This document shows positions 63,977-64,000 of a stretch of DNA of 64,000 nucleotides, piece by piece. A program made the translations under genes and the position numbers. The notes below the pieces were generated by a model. The model was not told the DNA's origin and made no database searches. It worked only from the letters and a program-made list of their open reading frames with translations. Source of the stretch: Bacillota bacterium. Lineage in GTDB: Bacteria > Bacillota > Limnochordia > Limnochordales > ZCTH02-B6. Within the stretch, counting starts at the first letter, position 1. Every line of letters begins with the position of its first letter. Location: assembly GCA_017577945.1 (NCBI GenBank), contig PKQS01000008.1, forward strand, positions 248,001 to 312,000, given 5' to 3'.

Positions 63977-64000
63977 CTGCGGGTCCCAATCACTGGCGGA

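Overview
The window is GC-rich DNA (roughly two thirds G+C by eye) from a spore-forming member of the Bacillota. Evidence for this is spoIIE followed by tilS and ftsH, two CotF-like coat proteins, trmFO, a CsoR repressor, a c-di-AMP (ydaO-type) riboswitch, strong AGGAGG-type ribosome binding sites and frequent GTG/TTG starts. The gene set resembles thermophilic high-GC lineages such as Symbiobacteria, Limnochordia or Thermaerobacter, but I cannot name the species. I saw no insertion sequence, prophage, CRISPR array, rRNA or tRNA. The window reads as chromosomal backbone.

Layout. 0-9 kb: the tail of an ABC solute-binding protein, aroC, a SorC-type regulator, an amidase-like protein, a decayed YdjC/ChbG deacetylase, a membrane-anchored SDH-type serine protease, a PAP2 phosphatase, and a SirB1-like / PHP / sugar-isomerase-like cluster. 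9-16 kb: a 2-oxoacid dehydrogenase operon in the order E2-E1alpha-E1beta, a small zincin, csoR with a clear operator, a PrpE-like phosphatase and a RidA protein. 16-24 kb: a class II ribonucleotide reductase interrupted by a 362-residue intein and preceded by NrdR boxes, then a DUF1540 protein, an M29 aminopeptidase, a cupredoxin lipoprotein, a DUF2203 protein and folE. 24-35 kb: a patatin phospholipase, spoIIE, tilS, ftsH, folB, birA and trmFO.

35-50 kb: psuK-psuG (pseudouridine catabolism), an S9 peptidase overlapping a secreted phosphodiester glycosidase, a PLP decarboxylase, and a five-gene minus-strand run (two zinc alcohol dehydrogenases, a cupin, a saccharopine-dehydrogenase-like protein and oligoendopeptidase F). 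50-54 kb: an ECF sigma / anti-sigma / membrane-anchored protein operon, divergent from a secreted protein and a metzincin lipoprotein. This looks like one envelope-response module. 54-59 kb: pntAA-pntAB-pntB transhydrogenase, an MFS transporter and the CotF-like pair. 59-64 kb: a broken argG fused to the last 53 codons of argH, asnB, a family-2 glycosyltransferase, and a c-di-AMP riboswitch with terminator whose target gene lies past the window end.

Most notable points: the intein sits directly before the predicted thiyl-radical cysteine of the reductase, whose promoter carries paired NrdR boxes; argG and argH are joined by a deletion that breaks both; a CsoR operator stands beside csoR with no copper exporter nearby; the ECF module shares a GGTAACC element on both sides; and several gene 3' ends carry degenerate short tandem repeats, usually just ahead of a terminator.
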